A stretch of 64,000 nucleotides of DNA from Variovorax paradoxus (GCF_029919115.1 NZ_CP123990.1:3622501-3686500), one strand, 5' to 3'. Positions 49,932 to 60,882 are shown, numbered from the stretch's first letter. Made by a program: numbers and translations. Notes: generated from the letters alone by a model not told the origin.

Positions 49932-51770
49932 ATGCCCGCATCGTTGAAGCATCTCGCCCTGGCGGGAGTTGTCCTGGCCACGTTGTCCGCCTGCGGCGGA
50001 AGCAACGATTCGAACGGGTTCATACCGTTCATTCCACCGCCTGCCCCGGCACCGGCTCCTGCGCCGCCGGCCTCGCCCCCGCCTGCCCCGCCGAGCAGCG
50101 TGAACGTCAAGCTCATCGCCTTCAACGACCTGCACGGCAACCTCGAGCCGCCCCGGGTTTCGATCACCGCGCCCTCCAACGGCGGTGGTACGGTGCCGGT
50201 GCCCGCCGGCGGCGCCGCATACATGGCCTCGGCCATTGCGTCGCTCAAGGCCAGAAGCGAAAACAATGCCGTAGTTTCCGCCGGCGACATGATCGGCGCC
50301 TCGCCGCTGGTGTCGGCGCTGTTCCTGGACGAGCCGACCATCGAAGCCGTCAATGCGATGAAGATCGACTTCAACGCCGTCGGCAACCACGAGTTCGACA
50401 AGGGCCAGACCGAACTGCTGCGCATGAAGAACGGCGGCTGCGCCAAGAACACCCCGCTGGAGCCATGCCGGGTCAACAAGTCCTTCCCCGGTGCCAACTT
50501 CGGGTTCCTGGCGGCCAACACCGTAAAGACCGACGGCAACACGCTCTTTCCCGCGACGGGCATGAAAACCTTCACCAAGGACGGCGCCACGGTGAAGGTG
50601 GCGTTCATCGGCATGACCCTGAAGGGCACGCCGAGCATCGTGACCCCGGCCGGCGTTGCAGGCCTGAGCTTCAAGGATGAAGCCGACACCGCCAATGCGC
50701 TCATTCCACAGCTGAAGGCCGAAGGCGCCGACGCCATCGTGGTGGTCGTTCACGAAGGCGGCACGACCACCGTCGGCTACAACGACAAGAGTTGCGCGGG
50801 GCTGAGCGGCGACATCCTGCCGATCCTCGACAAGCTCGATGCGGCCGTTGACGTGGTGATCTCGGGCCACACGCACCGCCCGTACATCTGCGACTACAGC
50901 AAGACCAACCCGGCCAAGCCCTTCCTGCTGACGAGCGCCGGCCAGTACGGCACCTTGCTGACCGACATCAACCTGACGATCGACACGCGCACGCGCAAGG
51001 TCACGGCCAAGTCGGCGGACAACGTGATTGTGCAGGGCGAGGCCTACACCAGCGGTGCCAACACGGTGGCCGTGACCGACCAATACCCGGTATTCGGCAA
51101 GAACCAGGAAGTGGCCGCACTCATCAGCCAGTACCTTTCGGTTGCGGCGCCGCTCGTTCAACGCGTGGTGGGCACGCTCGCAGGCCCGGCCACGCGCACG
51201 CAAACGGCGTCGCGTGAAAGCGTTCTGGGCAACCTGATTGCGGACGCGCAACTCGATGCGACCAGCCCCAGCAACAAGGGAGGCGCGCAAATCGCCTTCA
51301 TGAACCCGGGCGGTGTGCGGGCCGACCTCATGCCGGCCAACGACGGCAGCGTGACCTATGGCCAGCTCTTCAGCGTGCAGCCCTTCGGCAACAGCCTGGT
51401 GGTGAAGACGATGACAGGCGCGCAGATCAAGGCACTGCTGGAGCAGCAGTTCAACAGCGGCACCAACACGGTCGCATCGCCAAGGGTGCTGCTGCCTTCG
51501 CGCAGCCTGAGCTACAGCTACAGCCTCTCGGCACCCGCGGGCTCGCGCATCAGCAACATGGCGCTCAATGGCACCGCAATGACGGACGGCGCGAGCTACC
51601 GCGTGACGATGAACAGCTTTCTGGCGACCGGCGGGGACAACTTCACGGTATTCAACCAGGGCACGGACACGCTGGGCGGCGACCAGGACGTGGACGCCCT
51701 GGAGGCCTACATCAAGGCGAACAGCCCGTTGTCGCCGCCAGCGGCCAACCGCATTACCGTGCTGCCCTGA
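49932..51770 (+). CDS. Bifunctional metallophosphatase / 5'-nucleotidase lipoprotein
   Basis: This 612-residue protein has a lipobox (LSAC, Cys21), an N-terminal calcineurin-like phosphatase domain (IAFNDLHGN, VGNHEFDKG, GHTHRPY) and a C-terminal 5'-nucleotidase domain (ESVLGNLIADAQLD, MNPGGVRADL). It would release nucleosides and phosphate from nucleotides at the cell envelope. The start MPASLKHL is set by AGGAGAGG just upstream. A Pro/Ala-rich linker (about 35-60) separates the lipid anchor from the catalytic part. Confidence 0.92.
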   Translation: MPASLKHLALAGVVLATLSACGGSNDSNGFIPFIPPPAPAPAPAPPASPPPAPPSSVNVKLIAFNDLHGNLEPPRVSITAPSNGGGTVPVPAGGAAYMASAIASLKARSENNAVVSAGDMIGASPLVSALFLDEPTIEAVNAMKIDFNAVGNHEFDKGQTELLRMKNGGCAKNTPLEPCRVNKSFPGANFGFLAANTVKTDGNTLFPATGMKTFTKDGATVKVAFIGMTLKGTPSIVTPAGVAGLSFKDEADTANALIPQLKAEGADAIVVVVHEGGTTTVGYNDKSCAGLSGDILPILDKLDAAVDVVISGHTHRPYICDYSKTNPAKPFLLTSAGQYGTLLTDINLTIDTRTRKVTAKSADNVIVQGEAYTSGANTVAVTDQYPVFGKNQEVAALISQYLSVAAPLVQRVVGTLAGPATRTQTASRESVLGNLIADAQLDATSPSNKGGAQIAFMNPGGVRADLMPANDGSVTYGQLFSVQPFGNSLVVKTMTGAQIKALLEQQFNSGTNTVASPRVLLPSRSLSYSYSLSAPAGSRISNMALNGTAMTDGASYRVTMNSFLATGGDNFTVFNQGTDTLGGDQDVDALEAYIKANSPLSPPAANRITVLP

Positions 51771-51795
51771 GCGGGCTTCCCGCCCCAGAAACAAG

Positions 51796-51821
51796 AAAGG
51801 CGGACAGGGTCCGCCTTTTTT
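51796..51821. terminator. Bidirectional terminator between 5'-nucleotidase and livM
   Basis: A perfect 10-bp stem (51796-51805 with 51809-51818, loop AGG) is followed by a T run on the plus strand and AAA on the other side. It sits between two converging genes. Confidence 0.92.
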
Positions 51822-51828
51822 CGTTTCA

Positions 51829-52812
51829 TCAGGCCTTGCCTTTTCGCCGTTCGAAGAAGGCGATGACTTCGCCCATGATGCCCTTGCGGAACGCGAGCAC
51901 GCAGATCACGAAGATCAGGCCGGTGACCATGGTCACCGATTCGCCGAGCGTGTTGAACCAGTCGACACCCGTGAGGCGCGCCATGAAGGTGCCGAAGTCG
52001 CCGACCTTGTTCTCCAGCAACACCACCACGGCCGAACCCACCAGCGGGCCGGAAAGCGTGCCGAGGCCGCCCACCAGCGTCATCAGGATGACGTGGCCCG
52101 ATGCGGTCCAGTGCACGTCGCTGAGCGATGCGAAGCCGAGCACCAGCGTCTTGAGCGAGCCGGCCAGGCCCGACAGCGCTGCCGAGATCACGAAGGCCAG
52201 CAGCTTGAAGCGGTTGACGTCGTAGCCGAGCGAAATGGCGCGCGGCTCGTTTTCCTTGATGCCCTTGAGCACCTGCCCGAAAGGCGAATGCACCGTGCGC
52301 GCAATGAGCAGGAAGGCCACGACGACGATGACCAGGGCAACGTAGTACATCGTGAGATCGTTCGACAGGTCGACCAGGCCGAAGAGCTTGCCGCGCGGCA
52401 CGCTCTGCAGGCCGTCTTCGCCGCCGGTGAACTTGGCCTGCAGCGCGACGAAATACATCATTTGCGCCAGCGCCAGCGTGATCATCGAAAAGTAGATGCC
52501 TTGGCGGCGAATGGCCAGCCAGCCGAACACCAGCCCCAGCAGCGCACCGGCCAGCGTGCCGGCAATGAGGCCGAGTTCGGGGGTGAGGTGCCAGACCTTC
52601 AGCGCATGGCCAGTGAGATAGGCAGAGCCGCCCAGGAACGCGGCATGGCCGAAAGACAGCATGCCGGTGTAACCCAGCAGAAGGTTGAAGGCGCAGGCAA
52701 ACAGTGCAAAGCACAGCACCTTCATCACGAACACGGGATAGAAGCCGATGAAAGGTGCGGCAATGAGCGCCAGCAGCAGCACTCCGTAGACGACGAGCGA
52801 TATTTTCTTCAT
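51829..52812 (-). CDS. livM: Branched-chain amino acid ABC transporter permease LivM
   Basis: This 327-residue membrane protein has about ten segments and the LivM signature LLLGYTGMLSFGHAAFLGGSAYL. It forms the import channel with LivH. It is the last gene of the leftward livGFKHM operon, 6 nt after livH. Confidence 0.95.
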   Translation of the reverse strand: MKKISLVVYGVLLLALIAAPFIGFYPVFVMKVLCFALFACAFNLLLGYTGMLSFGHAAFLGGSAYLTGHALKVWHLTPELGLIAGTLAGALLGLVFGWLAIRRQGIYFSMITLALAQMMYFVALQAKFTGGEDGLQSVPRGKLFGLVDLSNDLTMYYVALVIVVVAFLLIARTVHSPFGQVLKGIKENEPRAISLGYDVNRFKLLAFVISAALSGLAGSLKTLVLGFASLSDVHWTASGHVILMTLVGGLGTLSGPLVGSAVVVLLENKVGDFGTFMARLTGVDWFNTLGESVTMVTGLIFVICVLAFRKGIMGEVIAFFERRKGKA

Positions 52813-52818
52813 GGACTT

Positions 52819-53694
52819 TTACTTCTCGCTGCCGAACAGGCCGGCCGGGCGGATCAGCAGCACCACGACCATGATCACGAACACCACGGTGGCCGAGGCC
52901 TCCGGATAGAACACCTTGGTCAGCCCCTCGACCACGCCGAGCCCGAGGCCCGTGAGAATGGCGCCCATGATCGAGCCCATGCCGCCGATCACGACCACCG
53001 CGAACACGATGATGATGAGGTTCTGCCCCATCAGCGGCGAGATCTGGATGACCGGCGCGGCAAGCACACCGGCAAATGCGGCCAGCGCCACGCCGAAGCC
53101 GTAGGTCAGCGTGACCATCAGCGGCACGTTGACGCCGAAGGCCTCGACCAGCCGCGGGTTCTCGGTGCCCGCGCGAAGGTAGGCGCCGAGCCGCGTCTTC
53201 TCGATCGCATACCAGGTGGCAAAGCACACCACGAGCGAAGCCACCACCACCCACGCGCGGTAGTTGGGCAGGAACATGAAGCCGAGGTTGGTGCCGCCGC
53301 TCAGCGCCTCCGGCGTGCTGTAGGCCAGGCCCGAGACGCCATACACCGAACGGAAGCCGCCTTCGATCAGCAGCGTGAGGCCCAGCGTGAGCAAGAGGCC
53401 GTAGAGGTGGTCGAGCTTGTAGATCCACCGCAGCAGCAGCCGCTCGATGAGCACGCCAAAAACGCCGACGATGAGCGGCGCCACCGCCAGCATGACCCAG
53501 TAGTTGACGTTGAAGTAATTCATCGCCATCCACGACAGCACTGCTCCCATCATGAACAGTGCGCCATGCGCAAAGTTGATGACGTTGAGCAGCCCGAAGA
53601 TCACCGCCAGCCCCAGGCTCAGGATCGCGTAGAACGACCCGTTGACCAGCCCCAGAAGGAGCTGGCTCAACAGGGCAGGCATTGAGATGTTCAT
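52819..53694 (-). CDS. livH: Branched-chain amino acid ABC transporter permease LivH
   Basis: This 291-residue membrane protein begins LLSQLLLGLVNGSFYAILSL and has the LivH block LLNVINFAHGALFMMGA and the GGMGSIMGAIL region. It pairs with LivM. It lies 50 nt after the binding protein gene. Confidence 0.95.
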   Translation of the reverse strand: MNISMPALLSQLLLGLVNGSFYAILSLGLAVIFGLLNVINFAHGALFMMGAVLSWMAMNYFNVNYWVMLAVAPLIVGVFGVLIERLLLRWIYKLDHLYGLLLTLGLTLLIEGGFRSVYGVSGLAYSTPEALSGGTNLGFMFLPNYRAWVVVASLVVCFATWYAIEKTRLGAYLRAGTENPRLVEAFGVNVPLMVTLTYGFGVALAAFAGVLAAPVIQISPLMGQNLIIIVFAVVVIGGMGSIMGAILTGLGLGVVEGLTKVFYPEASATVVFVIMVVVLLIRPAGLFGSEK

Positions 53695-53744
53695 CGTGGA
53701 GACAGGTTCAGAAAGGCGTCAAAAGACCGGGTGGCGGGCAGCAG

Positions 53745-54941
53745 TCACTTCCAGAGGGCGCAGGTGCTTTCTTCCTTGGTGGTATAGACCTGGTCGCCCG
53801 GCACCTTCTTGACGATCTTCAGCAGGTCCCACGGGCCCTTGGATTCCGAAGGCTTCTTGACCTCTGCCAGCAGCATGTCGTGCACCATGCGGCCGTCCGC
53901 GCGGATCACGCCCTTGGCGTAGAAGTCGTTGATCGGCGTCTTCTTGAGATGCGCCATCACCTTGTCGGCATCGGTGCTCTTCACGGCTTCGACGGCCTTG
54001 AGGTAGGCCATGGTGGCCGAGTAGTCGGCGGCCTGGATGTCGGTGGGCTTGTTCTTGGTCTTGGCTTCGTAGCGGGCGGCCCACTTGCGCGACTCGTCGT
54101 CGGCGTCCCAGTACCAGCTGGTGGTGTGCAGCAGGCCTTGCGTGGCCGGCAGGCCCAGGCTCTTCACGTCGGTAAGAAACACCAGCAGGCCCGCAACCTT
54201 CATCGACTTGTCGATGCCGAACTCCTTCGATGCCTTCATCGAGTTGATGAAGTCGCCGCCGGCGTTGGCCAGGCCCAGCACCTGCGCCTTGGAGTTCTGT
54301 GCCTGCAGCAGGAAGGAAGAGAAGTCGGACGCGTTGAGCGGCGCCCGCACCGTGCCCACCACCGAGCCGCCCTTGGCCTTGACGACCTTGGCCGTGTCGG
54401 CCTCGAGCGCATGGCCGAAGGCGTAGTCGGCCGTCAGGAAGAACCAGCTCTTGCCGCCCGTGTCGACCACGGCGCCGCCGGTGCTCTTGGCCAGCGCGAC
54501 GGTGTCGTACGCGTAGTGCACGGTGTAGGGGCTGCACTGCGCGTTGGTGAGCGCCGAGGTGGCGGCGCCATTGGTGAAGAACACGCGCTTCTTTTCTTGT
54601 GCAACCTTGGCGGTGGCCAGCGCCACGCCCGAATTGGTGCCCGCGAAGATCATCGTGGCGCCGGCGGTGTCGATCCACTCGCGTGCCTTCGAGGCGGCGA
54701 TGTCGGGCTTGTTCTGGTGGTCGACGCTCAGCACTTCCACCGGCTGGCCGAGCACCTTGCCACCCATGTCCTCGATGGCCATCTGGATGGCGGTGGCGCC
54801 GCCCTTGCCTTCCAGGTCGGCATACAGGCCGGACAAGTCGCTGATGTAGCCGATGACGACCTTCTCTTGCGCCTGCACGGCATGGCTCGCAAGGCCCGCG
54901 GCTCCGAGCATGAGCGCAATGATCTTGAGCTTTGTTTGCAT
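53745..54941 (-). CDS. livK: Branched-chain amino acid ABC transporter substrate-binding protein
   Basis: This 398-residue periplasmic protein of the Peripla_BP_6 family has a signal peptide ending near HAVQA (residue 24), the start VVIGYISDLSGLYADLEGKG and VLSVDHQNKPDIAASKAREWI. It would bind branched-chain or related amino acids. AGGAG precedes the ATG. The exact ligand cannot be read from sequence. Confidence 0.92.
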   Translation of the reverse strand: MQTKLKIIALMLGAAGLASHAVQAQEKVVIGYISDLSGLYADLEGKGGATAIQMAIEDMGGKVLGQPVEVLSVDHQNKPDIAASKAREWIDTAGATMIFAGTNSGVALATAKVAQEKKRVFFTNGAATSALTNAQCSPYTVHYAYDTVALAKSTGGAVVDTGGKSWFFLTADYAFGHALEADTAKVVKAKGGSVVGTVRAPLNASDFSSFLLQAQNSKAQVLGLANAGGDFINSMKASKEFGIDKSMKVAGLLVFLTDVKSLGLPATQGLLHTTSWYWDADDESRKWAARYEAKTKNKPTDIQAADYSATMAYLKAVEAVKSTDADKVMAHLKKTPINDFYAKGVIRADGRMVHDMLLAEVKKPSESKGPWDLLKIVKKVPGDQVYTTKEESTCALWK

Positions 54942-54999
54942 GGTATGTGTCTCCTGGATGGTTGAAAGAGTCAACGAGAAAATAAGTGCGCGGGGTCGG

Positions 55000-55707
55000 C
55001 TATACGCCCAGCAGTTCGCTGAGCACGGGCATCTTGGCTTCGAGCTCCTTGGCGCCGAAAGCCTCGACCATGCGGCCGTGCTCCATCACGTAGAAGCGGT
55101 CGGCCAAGGGCGCGGCAAAGCGGAAGTTCTGCTCCACCATCACGATGGTGTAGCCCTTGCCGCGCAGGGTGTGGATCATTCGCGCGAGGGCCTGCACGAT
55201 CACCGGCGCCAGGCCTTCGGAAATTTCGTCGAGCAGCAGCAGCTTGGCGCCGGTGCGCAGGATGCGCGCCACCGCCAGCATCTGCTGCTCACCGCCCGAA
55301 AGCCGCGTGCCCGGGCTGTTGCGGCGCTCGGCCAGGTTGGGAAACATCTCGTAGATTTCGGCAACCGACATGCCCTGCCCCGCGCCCTTGAGTGCCGGTG
55401 GCAGCAGCAGGTTTTCCTCGGCCGAAAGGCTGGCGAAGATGCCGCGCTCTTCAGGGCAATAGCCAATGCCCAGGTGCGCGATGCGGTGCGTAGCCATGCC
55501 GATGGTCTGCGTGCCGTTCACTTCGATGCTGCCCTTGCGGGAGCCGGTCAGGCCCATGATGGCGCGCAGCGTGCTGGTGCGCCCTGCCCCGTTGCGGCCA
55601 AGCAGCGTAACCACCTCGCCGGGCTGCACCACCATGTTCACGCCGTGCAGCACGTGCGATTCGCCGTACCAGGCGTGGAGGTCCTTGATCTCGAGTGCAG
55701 CGGTCAT
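55000..55707 (-). CDS. livF: ABC transporter ATP-binding protein LivF, Walker A variant
   Basis: This 235-residue ATPase has the signature LSGGEQQM, Walker B LLLLDEIS and the LivF tail. The Walker A motif reads GRNGAGRTS with Arg43 (codon CGC) where lysine is standard. Lysine there contacts the ATP phosphates. From memory the same change occurs in other LivF-type proteins, so it may be a tolerated family variant rather than a lesion. LivG carries an intact Walker A. The gene starts 1 nt from the livG stop. Confidence 0.93.
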   Translation of the reverse strand: MTAALEIKDLHAWYGESHVLHGVNMVVQPGEVVTLLGRNGAGRTSTLRAIMGLTGSRKGSIEVNGTQTIGMATHRIAHLGIGYCPEERGIFASLSAEENLLLPPALKGAGQGMSVAEIYEMFPNLAERRNSPGTRLSGGEQQMLAVARILRTGAKLLLLDEISEGLAPVIVQALARMIHTLRGKGYTIVMVEQNFRFAAPLADRFYVMEHGRMVEAFGAKELEAKMPVLSELLGV

Positions 55708-55708
55708 G

Positions 55709-56479
<771 letters not shown>

Positions 56480-56712
56480 CTCGCGAAGTCGCCCGGGTTC
56501 AGGAAAGATATGTCGGTCATGCGGTCCATCTCATGCGCCACTACCGAGCGCGGCCTGATTGTTGGTGGGCGCCCCGCAGTTGCATACTGGGGCAAATGCC
56601 TATGCTGCAGTGCAACCAGTCGATGCCCCGTGCTCTGGCAGCGTGAGACTGTCGTCACAATGACAATGGCTTATCGGTTCGAACCCTTAGTCGCGTACCT
56701 CCCGTTCCGTCC

Positions 56713-57912
56713 ATGCCGAACTTCCGCTCACCCGACCTTCTTGCCGGCCACGTCCTGGACACGCTGGCGTTCTATGCGCCGGTCAGCCGCGACCCATCAG
56801 GCGGCTTCTTTCATTTCTTCAAGGACGACGGCGCGGTGTACGACCGGCGCACGCGGCACCTGGTAAGCAGCACGCGCTTCGTCTTCAACCACGCCATGGC
56901 GTACCGGCGCTTCGGCAGACCGCAGGATCTGGACGCCGCACGCCACGGCTTGGCCTTTGTGCAGCGTGCGCACGCACAGCCGGGAGGCGGCTACGCATGG
57001 CAGATCGACTGGCACGATGCGCGCGCGACCGTGCAAGACGGCACGCACCATTGCTACGGCCTGGCCTTCGTGCTGCTTGCGCACGCGCACGCGCTGATGG
57101 CGGGAATCGACGAAGCGCGCGCGGGCCTGGAGCAAACCTGGCAACTGATGGAACGGCATTTCTGGGAACCACAACATGCGCTGTATGCCGATGAAGCCAA
57201 CCCTGATTGGCATGTAGCGCCGTACAGGGGCCAGAACGCCAACATGCACGCTTGCGAGGCGATGCTTGCCGCATACGAAGCCACGCAGGAGGCGCGTTAT
57301 CTCGATCGTGCGCTGGCGCTCGCGGAATCGGTGACGGGCAAGCTTGCCGCACTGGCCGGCGGACTCGTGTGGGAGCATTACCGCGATGACTGGTCGGTCG
57401 ACTGGGACTACAACCGCGGCGACAAGACCAACATCTTCCGGCCCTGGGGTTTTCAGACCGGACATCTCACCGAATGGACCAAGCTGCTGCTTCAGCTGGA
57501 GCGGGCCCTTGTCGGGGCGGGCCGCGAAGCAGACTGGATCGTGACGCGCGCGAGGCACTTCTTCGACACCGCCATGCTGCGCGGCTGGGACGCCGGGCAT
57601 GGCGGCCTCGTCTACGGATTCGGCCCCGACGGCAAGGTGTGCGACGGCGACAAGTACTTCTGGGTGCAGGCCGAAAGCTTCGCCGCCGCCGCGCTGCTGG
57701 CCGTGCGCACCGGCGACGAGGGCTACTGGAGTTGGTACGACCGCATCTGGGCCTACAGCTGGGAGCACTTCGTCGACCACCGGCACGGGGCGTGGTACCG
57801 CATTCTCACGCCGGACAACCGCAAGATCAGCGACGAGAAGAGCCCCGCCGGCAAGACCGACTATCACACCATGGGTGCGTGCTACGACGTACTGCGCGCG
57901 CTGGGCGCGTGA
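56713..57912 (+). CDS. AGE family epimerase/isomerase (mannose isomerase-like)
   Basis: This 399-residue (alpha/alpha)6-barrel protein of the N-acylglucosamine 2-epimerase family has the typical histidine segments RFVFNHAMAYRRFG, GQNANMHACEAMLAAYE, GFQTGHLTEWTKLLL and DYHTMGACYDVLRAL. It would interconvert hexoses such as mannose and fructose; the substrate is inferred from the family. It is a single gene divergent from livG and converging on emrB. Confidence 0.87.
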   Translation: MPNFRSPDLLAGHVLDTLAFYAPVSRDPSGGFFHFFKDDGAVYDRRTRHLVSSTRFVFNHAMAYRRFGRPQDLDAARHGLAFVQRAHAQPGGGYAWQIDWHDARATVQDGTHHCYGLAFVLLAHAHALMAGIDEARAGLEQTWQLMERHFWEPQHALYADEANPDWHVAPYRGQNANMHACEAMLAAYEATQEARYLDRALALAESVTGKLAALAGGLVWEHYRDDWSVDWDYNRGDKTNIFRPWGFQTGHLTEWTKLLLQLERALVGAGREADWIVTRARHFFDTAMLRGWDAGHGGLVYGFGPDGKVCDGDKYFWVQAESFAAAALLAVRTGDEGYWSWYDRIWAYSWEHFVDHRHGAWYRILTPDNRKISDEKSPAGKTDYHTMGACYDVLRALGA

Positions 57913-57946
57913 CCAGCGCGCCCTTCTTCGCAAGCTGGGTTAACGC

Positions 57947-59512
57947 CTAGTGCGCGCCTGCTGCAGCGTCGCCGCCCGCACCGCCCTTTTGCGGCCGTGC
58001 CAACCACACCAGCGGGATCAGCAGCAGGAACAGAATGGCCGACGCGTAGAAGATGTCGTTGGCGGCCAGCATGAACGATTGCTGATCGACCAGGCGGTTG
58101 ATCTGCCCCAGCACCTGCTCGCTGCTCAAGCCGCTGCTGGCAAGGCCGTTCATGGCACTGGCAGCCGCGCCGTTGCCCTGGTTCACCGATTCGGCCAGCT
58201 GCGAGTGATGCAGCGCCGCGCGGTTTTCCCATAGCGTGGTGGTGATCGAAGTGCCCATGGCGCCCGCGGTGATCCGCAGGAAGTTCGACAGCCCCGAGGC
58301 GGCCGGAATGCGGTCGGGCGTCAGGCCCGACAGCGTGATGGTCACCAGCGGAATGAAGAAGAACGCCATCGCGATGCCCTGGATGATCGTCGGGATGATG
58401 ATCGTCACGAAGTCGGCCTGCGTGTTGAAGTTCGACCGCATCCACAGCACCAGCGCAAACACCAGGAACGAAAAAGTCGCGTAGCGGCGCGGGTCGATCT
58501 TGGACACCGTGAGGCCCACCACCGGCGAGAAGAAGATCGCCAGCAGCCCCACGGGCGCCATGATCATGCCGGCCTGCGTGGCGGTGTAGCCCATCCACTG
58601 CTGCAGCCACAGCGGCAGCAGCACCACGTTGCCGAAGAACAGCCCGTAGGCCACGGCGGTGGCTACCGCGCCCGACCAGAAGTTGCGCCGCTTGAACAGC
58701 GACAGGTCGACCACCGGGTGCTTGTCGGTCAGCTCCCAGATCAGGAAGAACGCGAAGCCGACCACGGCCACGACGGCCATCGTGATGATCTCTGGCGAAT
58801 GGAACCAGTCGAGCTCCTTGCCCTTGTCGAGCATGAGCTGCATGGCACCAACCCACAGCACCAGCAGCGCGAGGCCGATGGCGTCGATGGGCACCTTGCG
58901 CGTGGTGCTTTCACGGTCGCGGTAAAGCGCCCAGGTAATTGCCGCCGCAACAATGCCCACGGGAATGTTGATGTAGAAGATCCATGGCCACGAGATGTTG
59001 TCGGTGATCCAGCCGCCGAGGAGCGGCCCCATCACGGGCGCCACCAGCGTGGTCATCGACCACATGGCCATGGCCAGGCCGGCCTTGGCGCGCGGATAGC
59101 TCGACAGCAGCAGCGTTTGCGACAGCGGGATCATCGGTCCCGCGACAAAGCCCTGCAGCGCGCGGAACGCGATCAGCATGGTCATGTTGGGCGCCAGGCC
59201 GCAGAGCAGCGAGCTGACCATGAACAGGATCACGCTCGCCATGAACAGGCGCACCTGGCCGAAGCGCTGGGTCATGAAGCCCGTGAGCGGCACCGCAATG
59301 GCGTTGGCCACCGCAAAGCTGGTAATGACCCAGGTGCCCTGGGTGGTGCTCACCCCGAGGTCACCCGAGATGGCCGGCAGCGACACGTTCGCGATCGACG
59401 AGTCGAGCACGTTCATGAACGTTGCCGCAGAGAGCGCGACGGTTCCCCACACGCGGGCGGAGCCCTCGAGCGGCGGCGGCGCTACATAAGCGGAAGCGGC
59501 AGCAGTGGCCAT
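57947..59512 (-). CDS. emrB: DHA2 family MFS drug transporter EmrB
   Basis: This 521-residue inner-membrane transporter has about 14 segments. The DHA2 family blocks LDSSIANVSLPAISGDLGVS, QGTWVITSFAVANAIAVPLTGFM and NISWPWIFYINIPVGI are present. It would export hydrophobic drugs with EmrA and the outer membrane factor encoded upstream. It is the last gene of the leftward operon, 32 nt after emrA. Confidence 0.93.
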   Translation of the reverse strand: MATAAASAYVAPPPLEGSARVWGTVALSAATFMNVLDSSIANVSLPAISGDLGVSTTQGTWVITSFAVANAIAVPLTGFMTQRFGQVRLFMASVILFMVSSLLCGLAPNMTMLIAFRALQGFVAGPMIPLSQTLLLSSYPRAKAGLAMAMWSMTTLVAPVMGPLLGGWITDNISWPWIFYINIPVGIVAAAITWALYRDRESTTRKVPIDAIGLALLVLWVGAMQLMLDKGKELDWFHSPEIITMAVVAVVGFAFFLIWELTDKHPVVDLSLFKRRNFWSGAVATAVAYGLFFGNVVLLPLWLQQWMGYTATQAGMIMAPVGLLAIFFSPVVGLTVSKIDPRRYATFSFLVFALVLWMRSNFNTQADFVTIIIPTIIQGIAMAFFFIPLVTITLSGLTPDRIPAASGLSNFLRITAGAMGTSITTTLWENRAALHHSQLAESVNQGNGAAASAMNGLASSGLSSEQVLGQINRLVDQQSFMLAANDIFYASAILFLLLIPLVWLARPQKGGAGGDAAAGAH

Positions 59513-59544
59513 TGGGTTTGCCTTGGAAAGTTCGGCAACCGCGA

Positions 59545-60882
59545 TCAGCCGGGATGCGACTGCGACGCAGCGTGAGCCGCATTGCCAGCGGTTGCAGCGG
59601 GTGCGGCACGGCCGCCGGCGGGCTGCGCAGAGGCTGCAGGCGTGCCGCGGCCGAGATTGGCGGCCACGATGCGATCGACTTCAGCGTCGGCGCCGTCGTC
59701 GAGCTTGCTGTAGACCTGCGTCTGCGAAATGGCCGTGGCGCGCGGTGCGTCGGCCAGCATCTTGCCGCCCTTCTGCGTGATGTCGATCTCCGCGTCCATC
59801 GAAAGGCCGATACGCAGCGGGTTGGCCTTGAGCTGCTCGGGGTCGAGCGCAATGCGCACGGGCACGCGCTGCACCACCTTGATCCAGTTGCCGGTGGCGT
59901 TTTGCGCCGGCAGCAGCGCAAACGCACTGCCGGTGCCCACGCCCAGGCCCGCCACCTTGCCGGTGTACTCGACCTTCTTGCCGTATACGTCGGCGGTGAG
60001 CTTCACGGGCTGGTCGATGCGGATGTTGCGCAGCTGCACTTCCTTGAAGTTGGCATCGACCCACAGCTGGTTCAGCGGCACGATCGACATCATCGGCGTG
60101 CCGGCCGCCACGCGCTGGCCGAGTTGCACCGTGCGCTTGGCAACGTACCCATCGACCGGCGCGGGCATGGCCACGCGCTGGGTGGCCAGGTAGGCCTCCC
60201 GCACCTTGGCGGCCGCGGCCAGCACGCTCGGGTGCTGGGCCACGCTGGTGCCTTCGGTGAGCGACTGGTTGCTTGCCAGCGCTTCACGCGCAGCCACCAC
60301 GCCGGCCTGCGCTGCAGCCAGCTGGCTCTTGGCGTTGTCGAGCGCGGTTTCGGCGTGGTTGAGTTCTTCCTTCGAGACCGCGCCGTTGCCCGACAGTGCA
60401 CGGCGGCGCTGCAGGTCGTCCTGTGCCTTGGCGATGTCGCTCTGCGCCTTGACGATGTCGGCCTGGCGCAAGCTGACCTGTGCGGCAAGGGAGCCGTTGT
60501 TGGCATACAGCGTGCGCACCTGGCGCACGGCCTGCGCAAGCGCGGCCTCGGCCTGCTCGAGCGACACCTTTGCATCGGCGGGGTCCAGCTGCACCAACGG
60601 CTGGCCGGCCTTCACGAAGTCGGTGTCGTCGGCGTTGATGGCCATGACCGTGCCGCCGATCTGCGGCGTAATCTGGATCACGTTGCCCTGCACGTAGGCG
60701 TTGTCGGTGTTTTCGTAGTGGCTGGCAACCAGCCATTCGTACATGCCCCAGCCGCCGCCGGCCACGATGACCACCGCGGCAAGCGCGGTGAGCGCGCGGC
60801 GGCGCTTGCCGTTGCCGGCGGGGGCTTCAGGAGTTGCGGCGGCTGCTGTGGCAGCGGGCGTCGGAGTGTTGTTATCGCTCAT
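59545..60882 (-). CDS. emrA: EmrA-type HlyD family membrane fusion protein
   Basis: This 445-residue adaptor has one N-terminal membrane segment (about 28-50), a lipoyl domain (IQITPQIGGTVMAINADDTDFV), a coiled-coil hairpin, the second lipoyl half (PAPVDGYVAKRTVQLGQRV) and a beta-barrel. It links EmrB to the outer membrane factor. It lies 34 nt after the OMF gene. Confidence 0.93.
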   Translation of the reverse strand: MSDNNTPTPAATAAAATPEAPAGNGKRRRALTALAAVVIVAGGGWGMYEWLVASHYENTDNAYVQGNVIQITPQIGGTVMAINADDTDFVKAGQPLVQLDPADAKVSLEQAEAALAQAVRQVRTLYANNGSLAAQVSLRQADIVKAQSDIAKAQDDLQRRRALSGNGAVSKEELNHAETALDNAKSQLAAAQAGVVAAREALASNQSLTEGTSVAQHPSVLAAAAKVREAYLATQRVAMPAPVDGYVAKRTVQLGQRVAAGTPMMSIVPLNQLWVDANFKEVQLRNIRIDQPVKLTADVYGKKVEYTGKVAGLGVGTGSAFALLPAQNATGNWIKVVQRVPVRIALDPEQLKANPLRIGLSMDAEIDITQKGGKMLADAPRATAISQTQVYSKLDDGADAEVDRIVAANLGRGTPAASAQPAGGRAAPAATAGNAAHAASQSHPG

